This document shows positions 1 to 7,761 of a stretch of 20,814 bases of DNA, one piece after another. The position numbers and the translations under genes were made by a program. The stretch's first letter is position 1, and the number at the start of each line of letters is the position of its first letter. This stretch comes from an uncultured Gammaproteobacteria bacterium. GTDB lineage: Bacteria; Pseudomonadota; Gammaproteobacteria; Magnimaribacterales; D2472. The notes under the pieces were generated by a model that was not told the DNA's origin, ran no database searches, and saw only the letters and a program-made list of their open reading frames with translations. Location of the stretch: the NCBI GenBank assembly GCA_913050015.1, contig CAJXAZ010000015.1:1-20814 (forward strand), in the 5' to 3' direction.

Positions 1-822
1 GGAAGTATTTCAGATAAAGATTTTGAAGATATTCAAGAAAATTTTGCACAAGCTAAATCATCATTAGTAAGAACAGATGTAACTTACGAGAATGCAAAAA
101 TAGCATTAGATGACACCATTGTAAGATCGCCAATAGACGGAACTGTCATTTCAAGACCTGTAGAGGTTGGACAGGTAATTTCCTCGCCTACTTCAGCTGT
201 TGGTGGTGGAACTATATTAATGACAATGGCAGATCTCTCTAAAGTAAGAGTTAGAGCCCTTGTTGATGAAATTGATGTTGGTAAAGTTGAAATTGGGCAA
301 TCTGTTTCTATCAAAGTTTCCGCTTATCGTAATAAAGAATTCTTTGGAACTGTCTCTAAAATAGAACCTAAAGCAAAAGTAGAACAAAACGTAACTACAT
401 TCCCTGTATTGATAGATATTGATAATGGAGACAATCTTCTTCTTCTTGGTATGAATACAGATGTAGTAATCCAAATTATGAATAAGGATGTCTCGCTTAG
501 CGCTCCATCGATGTCTCTTAGAACAAGAAAAGATATATATTCAGCAGCCGCTCTTTTGGATATGGACAAAGCAGATGTTGATACTTTTTTAGTTGATAGG
601 GTTAAAGGGGAAAGTTTTAATAAATTTATTGTAATAAAGGACTCTAAAAATGGTCCTATTCTTGCATGGGTACAAATTGGGTTATCTGACTTAGCTAATG
701 TTGAAATTATAGATGGTTTAAGTACAGGGGACGTTTTATATATTCTGCCCAGTATGAGTTTAGTCAATTATCAAAAACGCTTCAAAGAGCGTGTTAATGC
801 ATCCTTTAGTTTCGGAGCATAA
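1..822 (+). CDS. MacA/HlyD-family efflux periplasmic adaptor subunit (5' truncated)
   Basis: Membrane-fusion adaptor expected to bridge an inner-membrane ABC transporter and a TolC-like outer-membrane channel. The reading frame is open from the first base, so the N-terminus (signal/anchor, first lipoyl half and part of the hairpin) lies outside the window; the ATG at 220 is internal. Window residues 1-36 look like the end of the alpha-helical hairpin. They are followed by the second lipoyl half (VRSPIDGTVISRPVEVGQVI), then a beta-barrel domain (about residues 75-160) and a membrane-proximal domain ending in a typical DGLSTGD stretch. The stop is 9 nt before the MacB-like permease, so the two are probably one operon. 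The family is clear from the lipoyl motif and partner; the transported substrate cannot be told. Confidence 0.88.
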   Translation, partial: GSISDKDFEDIQENFAQAKSSLVRTDVTYENAKIALDDTIVRSPIDGTVISRPVEVGQVISSPTSAVGGGTILMTMADLSKVRVRALVDEIDVGKVEIGQSVSIKVSAYRNKEFFGTVSKIEPKAKVEQNVTTFPVLIDIDNGDNLLLLGMNTDVVIQIMNKDVSLSAPSMSLRTRKDIYSAAALLDMDKADVDTFLVDRVKGESFNKFIVIKDSKNGPILAWVQIGLSDLANVEIIDGLSTGDVLYILPSMSLVNYQKRFKERVNASFSFGA

Positions 823-831
823 GATAAGTCT

Positions 832-2040
832 ATGTTAATCATGGAGTCTATATATTCTGCTATTTCTTCCATTAGGACGAATGCTGTTAGATCCTTTTTA
901 ACATCTTTAGCAATCATTATTGGCACTGCTGCTGTAATAGCAGTAATAGGATTAGGGTCTAGCGCAAATAAAGCTTTAGAAGAGGATATTGATGATCTTG
1001 GTGGCAGAACTCTTAGTGTTCAGCCTAGCCAAAGAAGAAGTGGGGCTGTGACAATGGGCATTAATCCTTTAGTAATAAAAGATGCTGAGGCCTTAACTAG
1101 AAATACTGAGCATGATTGGAAGATATCACCAACTATGTCTGGTTATAGACAGGTTAAATTTGGTAATTCAAACATGAGAGCTAGAGTCGGTGGATACCTT
1201 CCTATTCATTTTGAGGTAAGGGGCTATGATCTCGAACACGGAAGATTATTTAATGAGGATGATAACCTTGGAAGAAGAAAGGTAATTGTTATTGGCTCCA
1301 AAGTTCCAAAAGAACTTAAAACCTCAGTTAAAAATATCCTTAATAAAAATGTCACTCTTGGTGGCGTTACTTATGAGGTCGTGGGTATTTTGGAAGAGGA
1401 AGGCTCAACAGGTTGGCAGAATCCTGATGAGGAGTTTTACATACCAATATTAACAGCAGCTCAAAGAGTTTTTGGAACTGAGCGTCTTGATGGAATCAAT
1501 GTTGGAATTTCAAACGAAAGTAACGTTGATTACGTAATGATGACCATTGAACAAATTCTTAGACAAAAACATAATATTGGCCCTGGTCAAGATAATGATT
1601 TTAGAATAAATGATTACAGTCAATTCTCAGAGTTACGTAACCAAGCAACAGGAATCTTTACAGCACTTATAGCTGGAATAGCCGGCATTAGTTTGGTGGT
1701 AGGCGGAATCGGGGTTATGAATATAATGCTTGTTTCTGTTACAGAGCGAACTAGAGAAATTGGTTTAAGAAAAGCGCTTGGTGCTACACAAAAAGCAATC
1801 ATGCTTCAGTTTATTGTTGAGGCTATGCTTCTATGCTTAATAGGCGGTCTTATTGGCGTTATTATTGGCACAAGTTTTCTCTTCCTGCTAGCCACACTTT
1901 TTGATTGGCCGTTTGCCATGCCTTTTAGTGCAATTATAGGTTCAATAACATTCTCTCTACTTGTTGGATTATTTTTTGGAATTTGGCCTGCGAAAAGAGC
2001 GGCAAGATTGGATCCAGCTACCTCTCTAAGACACGAGTAA
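832..2040 (+). CDS. MacB/FtsX-type ABC transporter permease (no ATPase domain)
   Basis: Inner-membrane permease subunit of a MacAB-TolC-like or lipoprotein-release-like ABC system. It has 402 residues: a first membrane helix (about 20-43), a large periplasmic MacB_PCD domain (about 45-268), and three C-terminal helices (about 275-300, 328-355, 365-387). The segment GGIGVMNIMLVSVTERTREI with the following GLRKALGA is the classic MacB cytoplasmic signature, and the end (PAKRAARLDP) is typical of FtsX-fold permeases. E. coli MacB is about 648 aa with an N-terminal ATPase; here that domain is missing, so a separate LolD-like ATPase gene is expected upstream. ATG at 832 is used; ATG at 841 is an equally plausible start and neither has a clear Shine-Dalgarno. 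The last 15 nt overlap the convergent glycosyltransferase gene. Confidence 0.9.
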   Translation: MLIMESIYSAISSIRTNAVRSFLTSLAIIIGTAAVIAVIGLGSSANKALEEDIDDLGGRTLSVQPSQRRSGAVTMGINPLVIKDAEALTRNTEHDWKISPTMSGYRQVKFGNSNMRARVGGYLPIHFEVRGYDLEHGRLFNEDDNLGRRKVIVIGSKVPKELKTSVKNILNKNVTLGGVTYEVVGILEEEGSTGWQNPDEEFYIPILTAAQRVFGTERLDGINVGISNESNVDYVMMTIEQILRQKHNIGPGQDNDFRINDYSQFSELRNQATGIFTALIAGIAGISLVVGGIGVMNIMLVSVTERTREIGLRKALGATQKAIMLQFIVEAMLLCLIGGLIGVIIGTSFLFLLATLFDWPFAMPFSAIIGSITFSLLVGLFFGIWPAKRAARLDPATSLRHE

Positions 2041-2997
2041 GTCTTTATAGACTTTTAGAATTTTATTTCCTTGGGCGTTTAAAGAGTACTCTTCATCAAC
2101 ATATCGAAATATTGAATCTTGATTCATCGTCTTATCATCTGCATAAGACTTTATTAATGCTGTAAGTGACTCTTCATCGTCAGGCTTCGCTAAGAGCTCA
2201 AGAGGTAAGATATCAGCCATATGACCCACCATTGTTGATATAACCGGAATTTTCAAGTGAAGAGCTTCTAAAGCCACTCTTGGACCACCTTCTTTCCTAG
2301 AAGATATGACAAGTAATGTAGCATTCTTGTAATAATCCAAGAGCTTATCCGGTGATACTTCGTCAATTATAGATATTTTGTCTTCTAGTTTATTTTGTTC
2401 AATCAAATCATCTAACTTATGTCTTTCATTTCCACTTCCAACTATGACAAGTGATTCATTCACGTCTTTCCAAGATTTTATAAGTAAATCAAATCCTTTA
2501 ACCTCTTCAAGTCTCCCAACAGCAAGAATAAATTTATTATTATTAACTATGTTATCTGGCAGGGCTGGCGACCACCAATTCTTAATAACAACAGAATTAG
2601 TATCTAAAGACTCCTTTGCTAGATTGCTCACCGCAATTGCAATATCTGCTTTTTCATAAGCCTTAGTATTATTTTTAATACCATGAACGGTGCATACATG
2701 ATTAAGCTTTATAAATTTCTTTATAAAATTTACTATCTCAGTAGTCTTACTTCCATGCGTATGAATAATATCAGCATTTAATTTCTTTAATTTAAGCCCA
2801 AGCTTCAATAAACCTATTGGAGATCGTCTATTAAAATTGCTAAGGCTTTCAATATTCTTGTTATTAAATTTAGCTGCTATTGAGTAATTGCACATGACGG
2901 TAACATCACAGCTAGTTTCTTGAAAAATTGAAAGTTCATCCACATGCTGTTCAATACCAGCAAATACATCACTTAATACCAGATGAATTATCTTCAT
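2026..2997 (-). CDS. GT4-family (GT-B fold) glycosyltransferase
   Basis: Retaining glycosyltransferase of the group-1/GT4 type, probably transferring a sugar onto a lipid A core, glycolipid or surface polysaccharide at the cytoplasmic face. It has 323 residues and no signal peptide. The N-terminal Rossmann half starts MKIIHLVLSD and carries an IIHTHGSK motif near residue 80, typical of GT4 acceptor domains. The C-terminal half has AVGRLEEVKGFDLLI (about 159-173) and the EX7E catalytic/nucleotide-sugar motif EGGPRVALE with Glu236 and Glu244. Its start overlaps the stop of the upstream ELM1-family gene by ATGA, so the pair is translationally coupled. The 3' end overlaps the convergent permease gene by 15 nt. 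The donor sugar and acceptor are unknown. Confidence 0.88.
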   Translation of the reverse strand: MKIIHLVLSDVFAGIEQHVDELSIFQETSCDVTVMCNYSIAAKFNNKNIESLSNFNRRSPIGLLKLGLKLKKLNADIIHTHGSKTTEIVNFIKKFIKLNHVCTVHGIKNNTKAYEKADIAIAVSNLAKESLDTNSVVIKNWWSPALPDNIVNNNKFILAVGRLEEVKGFDLLIKSWKDVNESLVIVGSGNERHKLDDLIEQNKLEDKISIIDEVSPDKLLDYYKNATLLVISSRKEGGPRVALEALHLKIPVISTMVGHMADILPLELLAKPDDEESLTALIKSYADDKTMNQDSIFRYVDEEYSLNAQGNKILKVYKDLLVS

Positions 2998-3935
2998 TTG
3001 TTTAATGTTTGTAATAGTTTGTAAGCTAACTTTTCAACTTCAGCATAAACCTCATTAAATTCTTTTTGAGGTTTCAGTTGCATTTTCTTTAAACCACTAG
3101 ACATATTTAAATATTCTATAGAGCCAATTTCTCCATTATTTATTAAACGATTTATCTGATTTACTATTTTGTTATCTTTATTTTTAGAGTCCATATCAAA
3201 AACATATGTCTTACCTTTTGAGGACAGGGCCTCATAAACCATATTCATACTATCTTTGGATATCAATTTTAGTGATGCTGATGAGATGACTTCATCAAAT
3301 GAGATATCCGTATTGTTATCATCACTAAAAACAATCAAAACATTGTCATTTTCTTTTGCTAGTGAGCAAAGATGGTCATTCATCTGTTTGCTAGTCCGTC
3401 TTGAGTTAAACACATACCAGGTTTTAGATGGATAAAGGGATAACATATATGTTATCTGTTTTAGGATATGACTTTCATTGAATTCGTAATGCTTATTTTG
3501 ACCCCCTAGGGCTATAAAGCCAATATCAGAATTTGGCTTGCTGTCTGAAACTTTTGCCAAGGATCCCTCAAAGAAAATTACATTATTTGTATCTTTAATT
3601 TTATAAGAGTCATGAGATGGGGCGCATATTAGGTCAAACCTATCCTTAAAAAATGAGGGCACAAGAACAGCAATAGCTAAAGTTTTAGTTTTTGATGCCT
3701 TTTTAAACTTGAGTATTTTTGAATAAGTTGAATGTCCTGCTCCAATAACAATATCAAACTCATCATCAGTTAATGGTATTTTATTGAATAGATTTAAAAG
3801 AAACTTCTTAATTGAAGAGGGCGGGATTACATATTCTGTTATCGAAACTTCTATAGATTTACTTATCTCATCCAAAAGCACTTTAACCTGCTTTTCATGA
3901 CCAACTTTTCCATCCTTTACCCATAGAATATTCAT
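2994..3935 (-). CDS. ELM1-like family protein (GT-B-like, envelope glycan cluster)
   Basis: Member of the family annotated as mitochondrial fission ELM1-like (PF06258/DUF1022), 313 residues. Bacterial members have a GT-B-like architecture and tend to sit with LPS or glycolipid genes; their reaction is not established. Visible marks are the N-terminal ILWVKDGKVGHEKQ (family pattern DGxxGHxxQ), DIVIGAGHST near residues 61-70, a central ALGGQNKHY at about 142-150, and the C-terminal ISKDSMNMVYEAL (about 226-238), which matches the sugar-nucleotide-binding pattern T/S-x-D-S-x-x-M-x-x-E-A. It is the first gene of a minus-strand pair with the GT4 gene and is divergent from the LpxH-like phosphatase by 54 nt. 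This context supports a role in lipid A or surface glycolipid synthesis; that role is inference. Confidence 0.8.
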   Translation of the reverse strand: MNILWVKDGKVGHEKQVKVLLDEISKSIEVSITEYVIPPSSIKKFLLNLFNKIPLTDDEFDIVIGAGHSTYSKILKFKKASKTKTLAIAVLVPSFFKDRFDLICAPSHDSYKIKDTNNVIFFEGSLAKVSDSKPNSDIGFIALGGQNKHYEFNESHILKQITYMLSLYPSKTWYVFNSRRTSKQMNDHLCSLAKENDNVLIVFSDDNNTDISFDEVISSASLKLISKDSMNMVYEALSSKGKTYVFDMDSKNKDNKIVNQINRLINNGEIGSIEYLNMSSGLKKMQLKPQKEFNEVYAEVEKLAYKLLQTLNK

Positions 3936-3955
3936 AAATTCTTATATATTTAATG

Positions 3956-3983
3956 TTGACTCTAAGTCTCTGTAACTCATAAT
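3956..3983 (+). promoter_or_regulatory. Candidate sigma70 promoter, likely giving a leaderless lpxH-like mRNA
   Basis: TTGACT at 3956-3961 (5/6 of the -35 consensus), a 16-nt spacer, then CATAAT at 3978-3983 (5/6 of the -10). The ATG at 3990 lies exactly where transcription should start, 7 nt after the -10. No Shine-Dalgarno is present. This is seen in sequence only; the region is AT-rich, but both boxes with correct spacing make it credible. Confidence 0.5.
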
Positions 3984-3989
3984 GTTGCT

Positions 3990-4757
3990 ATGTCTGACTA
4001 CAAATCTATCTTTATTTCTGATGTTCATCTTGGCTCCAAAGGCTGTCAGTCTAAATACTTATATAACTTTCTAAAATCTCACTCATGTGAAAATTTATTT
4101 CTTGTTGGGGATATTATTGATTGCTGGCGCTTAAAGTCAAAGCTTTATTGGCCCCAAGAGCATAGTAATGTAATTAGAAATATTCTTTCCATGGCTAAAC
4201 AAGGTACAAAAGTTACATATATAACTGGGAATCATGATGACTTTCTTCGAATTTATCAGCCCCTTGAGCTTGGAAATATTGAGTTAAAAGAAGAGCATAC
4301 ATACACCACTCACCTTGGTAAGAAGTTTTTAATTATCCACGGAGACCAGTTTGATATTGTCACTAGATTTGGAAAGAGTTTATCAATTCTAGGAGATAAA
4401 ATTTACACCTTTTTATTGGCATTAAATAAAGTCTTAAACTTCTTTAGATCTAGGCTAGGCCTTGGTTATTGGTCTTTAGCTAAATATTTAAAAGATGCTA
4501 CGAAAAAAACTGTTAACAAGATGTCAGACTATGAGAATAGCCTATCAGCTGAATGTAAACGAAGAGGTTTTGATGGCATCGTCTGTGGCCATATTCATAA
4601 GGCGGAAATTACCAATATAAATGGTATTGAATATCATAATTGTGGAGATTGGGTTGAATCAATAACCGCATTGGTTGAGACAAATGATGGAGAATTTAAA
4701 CTAATTGATTGGGGTTCAATCGAAAGGCAGGATACCAAGCTTCTTCGTTCAGCTTAA
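3990..4757 (+). CDS. LpxH-like UDP-2,3-diacylglucosamine diphosphatase / metallophosphoesterase
   Basis: Calcineurin-like metallophosphoesterase, 255 residues. All dinuclear-metal motifs are present: D11-V-H13 (SDVHLG), GD41IID, GN81HD, H117-G-D (IIHGDQFD) and GH201-I-H203. The family (COG2908) includes LpxH, which cleaves UDP-2,3-diacylglucosamine to lipid X and UMP at the inner-membrane face. The WRL..YWP block after GDIIDCW and the GDWVE motif near residue 219 fit the broader LpxH-like group rather than E. coli LpxH itself, so the substrate could be another pyrophosphate-linked lipid. It is divergent from the ELM1/GT4 pair, consistent with an envelope-lipid function. It is followed 9 nt later by a small orphan gene. 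Start ATG 3990 has no Shine-Dalgarno but matches a predicted transcription start. Confidence 0.85.
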   Translation: MSDYKSIFISDVHLGSKGCQSKYLYNFLKSHSCENLFLVGDIIDCWRLKSKLYWPQEHSNVIRNILSMAKQGTKVTYITGNHDDFLRIYQPLELGNIELKEEHTYTTHLGKKFLIIHGDQFDIVTRFGKSLSILGDKIYTFLLALNKVLNFFRSRLGLGYWSLAKYLKDATKKTVNKMSDYENSLSAECKRRGFDGIVCGHIHKAEITNINGIEYHNCGDWVESITALVETNDGEFKLIDWGSIERQDTKLLRSA

Positions 4758-4766
4758 TTCTATAAA

Positions 4767-4949
4767 ATGCAGAATGATCTTCAACAAATTGCTATAGCTC
4801 TTATTTCACAGTATGGAGACGAGGCTATAACAATAGCCATGCTAAGGGCTGCCGAATACGCAGCATCACTTGATGAGGCAGAGTGGGGTAGGTGGGAAGC
4901 TGTAATTAAAATCATAGAAACAATAAACACCGACTCTATCAAGCACTAA
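4767..4949 (+). CDS. Small hypothetical protein, 60 aa
   Basis: Not recognised with certainty. The 60-aa product is acidic, probably all-helical, with no signal peptide or membrane segment. The pattern with spaced Ala residues and a terminal WxxV (YGDEAITIAMLRAAEYAASL, then WGRWEAV) is reminiscent of a small DUF (DUF6961-like) common in proteobacteria; this is a recollection of pattern, not a search result. It lies 9 nt after the LpxH-like gene and 20 nt before the BolA gene on the same strand, which supports it being real and cotranscribed. Start ATG 4767 is the only in-frame start near the N-terminus. Confidence 0.6.
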   Translation: MQNDLQQIAIALISQYGDEAITIAMLRAAEYAASLDEAEWGRWEAVIKIIETINTDSIKH

Positions 4950-4969
4950 TCATTTATAATTAGATTATT

Positions 4970-5281
4970 ATGTCCAAAGAATCTATTGAATCTACTATTA
5001 ACAAAATAATTGAGGAGTGTTATACCCCCTCGTATATTGAGTTGGTGAATGAAAGTTTCATGCACAATGTGCCCAAGGACTCTGAATCGCATTTTAAGCT
5101 TACTATAGTTAGTGATATTTTTAAAAATATGACCTTAGTTCAGAGACATAAGCATATATATTCATCTCTAAATACAACTATGAGCAATATTCATGCCCTA
5201 TCAATTAATGCCTTTGATATAGAGGAATTCAAATCTAATCCCGCTAAATCAAAATCCCCAGACTGTATCCATAAAAAATAA
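4970..5281 (+). CDS. BolA-family protein
   Basis: 103-residue BolA/IbaG-type protein, in other bacteria a partner of monothiol glutaredoxins in [2Fe-2S] cluster handling and an envelope/stress regulator. The family core is easily read: LVNESFMHNVPKDSESHFKL (about 25-44), VSDIFKNMTLVQRHKHIYSSL (about 47-67) and the C-terminal IHALSINAFDIEEF with His75, the conserved position that can ligate a cluster. Length and order match E. coli BolA (about 105 aa). The stop codon overlaps the ATG of the RND transporter by one base, so the two are cotranscribed and probably coupled. TATAAT occurs at 4955-4960, 9 nt before the ATG, but without a convincing -35. No Shine-Dalgarno. Confidence 0.9.
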   Translation: MSKESIESTINKIIEECYTPSYIELVNESFMHNVPKDSESHFKLTIVSDIFKNMTLVQRHKHIYSSLNTTMSNIHALSINAFDIEEFKSNPAKSKSPDCIHKK

Positions 5282-7752
5282 TGAAAAGCTATATAAAGAA
5301 CTACTGTGACAACGTTATTAATAACCCATTATCAGTTTTAGCAATTGTTTTATCTATTGCAGTCATAGCATCACTAGGTATTTCAAATTTTAAACTTGAT
5401 GCCTCTTCTGATGCCTTGGTCTTAGAGGGCGATAATTCACTTAAGATTTACAGAGAGGCGGAAGAGGAGTTTGGCGATTCAAATTTTTTATACGTAACAT
5501 ACGAACCAAATGGAGAGCTTTTTACTAAAGAGTCGCTTAGTACAATCCTAAGTATAGAGAAAGACCTGACTCTGATAGATGGCGTTGACTCTGTCTTATC
5601 TCTTATGGACGCTCCAATATTCTTTCAGCCAAGAGTTGGCCTAACTGAGGTTGCTGACAACTTAAAGGATTTAACATCTGAGGGTATTGATCTTGCTCTT
5701 GCTAAAGAAGAAATAATAAACAATCCAATATACAAAGATCTCATTATAAGTAGAGACGGCTCAATTACAGCAATGCAGGTATCTCTCAAAGCAAACGATG
5801 AATACAACTCCTTGATGAGTGAGAGATATGAGATCAAGGACTCTCTTAATTCAAGCGAGCCAGAAATATCTAATAATAAAATTCTTCTAAGCGATAGACT
5901 GCTTGAAGTTAATAAAAGAATAAGTGAACTTAATGATGAAGAGGCCGCTCTTGACTCAATCTTAATCGCTAATATTCGAAGTGTTTTAGATGTTTATAGA
6001 GATGATGCAACTTTATATCTCGGAGGATCAACAATGATTACCTCAGATATGATGGATTATATAAAATCTGATCTTGTTCTTTTCGGAACAACCGTAGCTT
6101 TAATCTTTGCATTTATGCTCTATATATTTTTTGGAAACATATGGTTTGTGATCCTGCCAATATCCAATGCCTTTTTAACCACGTTTGTTACAGCAGGATT
6201 TCTTGGATATATGGATTGGAAGATAAGTGTAGTTTCATCAAACTTCATAGCGCTCTTACTTATTTTAACTATCTCATTATCTGTTCATGTCTTGGTTAAG
6301 ATAAATGAGCTAAAAAGAAACCCCGAAGATTATACAAAAGCTTTAAAAGAAGCCTTTAATCAAATGTTTTTACCATGTTTTTTTGCAGCCACTACAACTG
6401 CTGTTGCTTTTTTATCCCTTCTTCTAGGAGACTTAAAGCCAGTTATTGAATTTGGAAAAATGATGGCTTTTGGTATTTCAATTGCCTTTATTTTTACCTT
6501 CTCATTCTTACCAAGCGCTATAGCAATAATTGGGTACATTAAAACAAAAGATTACCTTTCACTGCACAGAGTAACTTCAAGCTTACTAAGCTTCTCTAAA
6601 AACTACTCAACTTTTATAAATATATCTTTTGCAATAATCTTTACTGTTTTCTTATACGGAGCTTCTAAACTTGAAGTTGAGAATAGATTCATTGATTACT
6701 TTGCTAAAGATACTGAAATACATAAAGGAATGCTTGAGATAGATTTAAATCTTGGTGGAACAGCTCCCTTGGATATCATTATAAAGCAGCCAAAGTCAGT
6801 AGAAGTTAATAACTTTATTGATGATGATATATTTGATGATGATCTATTTGAGGATGATAATAGTAATGCTTCTGGCTATTGGTGGAATGTTTACTCGCTA
6901 AATCAGCTAGAGGATATTCATGATTATTTAGAATCACTCCCTGAAATTGGCAAAGTTCTTAGTGTTGCAAGTGGTATCAAACTTGCACGAGATATTAATG
7001 ATGGCGAAGATCTTAATGATCTGGAGTTAGCTTTACTTAGATCTGTTCTCCCTGAAGACATTAGAGAAACTTTGCTATATGCCTACATAAATGAAGATGA
7101 TTCTGTTGTTAGAATTTCAGCAAGGGTTAATGAGTCTTCAAAGAATTTAAACAGAAAAGATCTTCTTGAAAAAATTGATTACGATCTTCAAAATAAATTC
7201 AACCTTGAAAAAGGTGACTATGAGATAACTGGCTTAGCTGTTCTTTACAACAATATGCTTCAATCCTTATTTAAATCTCAAATTGGCTCATTATTAATTG
7301 TATTTTCTGTAATTGCATTGATGCTTCTGCTTATTTTTAGATCATTTAAAATTGTACTTATTGGCTTAATTCCAAATGTTTTCGTTGCCTTTTCTGTATT
7401 GGGGCTTCTTGGTTTATTTGGCTTGCCATTAGATATTATGACAATAACAGTTGCAGCTATAAGCGTTGGTATGGCGGTTGATAATACAATTCATTACATC
7501 TACAGATATAAGAAAGAAATTAAAGCTACCAATTCAATTGATTTAGCTCTAACAAATGCTCATACCACCACAGGAAGAGCTATCTTTTATACAGCAGCTA
7601 CAATTGCTGCTGGATTTTCTATATTAGCCTTCTCAAATTTCTTTCCTACTAAGCTCTTTGGAATCTTTACCGCAATTGCTATGGTTGTGGCTTTCAAGGT
7701 GTCACTAACTTTATTACCAAATTTATTGGTTAAATTTAAAGTTTTCCAATAG
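5281..7752 (+). CDS. RND superfamily MMPL-type transporter
   Basis: Inner-membrane RND permease of the MMPL/COG1033 type, 823 residues, with the usual duplicated layout. TM1 is at about 17-36, then periplasmic domain 1 (37-262) and a five-helix bundle (about 264-420). TM7 is at about 443-462, then periplasmic domain 2 (463-665) and the second bundle (about 668-818). The helix motif ISVGMAVDNTIHYIYRY (about 727-743), with an acidic residue in the membrane, is the proton-relay signature of this group. Domain 1 contains a charged helical stretch (about 182-225) that may form a coiled coil. Domain 2 has an Asp-rich run at about 513-526. Related proteins move lipids or hydrophobic molecules; the substrate here is not evident. 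It starts inside the BolA stop codon and is followed 9 nt later by the racemase. Confidence 0.88.
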   Translation: MKSYIKNYCDNVINNPLSVLAIVLSIAVIASLGISNFKLDASSDALVLEGDNSLKIYREAEEEFGDSNFLYVTYEPNGELFTKESLSTILSIEKDLTLIDGVDSVLSLMDAPIFFQPRVGLTEVADNLKDLTSEGIDLALAKEEIINNPIYKDLIISRDGSITAMQVSLKANDEYNSLMSERYEIKDSLNSSEPEISNNKILLSDRLLEVNKRISELNDEEAALDSILIANIRSVLDVYRDDATLYLGGSTMITSDMMDYIKSDLVLFGTTVALIFAFMLYIFFGNIWFVILPISNAFLTTFVTAGFLGYMDWKISVVSSNFIALLLILTISLSVHVLVKINELKRNPEDYTKALKEAFNQMFLPCFFAATTTAVAFLSLLLGDLKPVIEFGKMMAFGISIAFIFTFSFLPSAIAIIGYIKTKDYLSLHRVTSSLLSFSKNYSTFINISFAIIFTVFLYGASKLEVENRFIDYFAKDTEIHKGMLEIDLNLGGTAPLDIIIKQPKSVEVNNFIDDDIFDDDLFEDDNSNASGYWWNVYSLNQLEDIHDYLESLPEIGKVLSVASGIKLARDINDGEDLNDLELALLRSVLPEDIRETLLYAYINEDDSVVRISARVNESSKNLNRKDLLEKIDYDLQNKFNLEKGDYEITGLAVLYNNMLQSLFKSQIGSLLIVFSVIALMLLLIFRSFKIVLIGLIPNVFVAFSVLGLLGLFGLPLDIMTITVAAISVGMAVDNTIHYIYRYKKEIKATNSIDLALTNAHTTTGRAIFYTAATIAAGFSILAFSNFFPTKLFGIFTAIAMVVAFKVSLTLLPNLLVKFKVFQ

Positions 7753-7761
7753 TATTACCAA

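Noticed and set aside
1983..2165. Plus-strand ORF of 60 aa spanning the permease/glycosyltransferase convergence
   Set aside because: It overlaps the end of the permease and antisense of the GT4 gene, with no protein-like composition; a shadow frame.
4955..4960. TATAAT before bolA as a promoter
   Set aside because: No acceptable -35 at normal spacing and the area is AT-rich; the gene may be cotranscribed with upstream genes.
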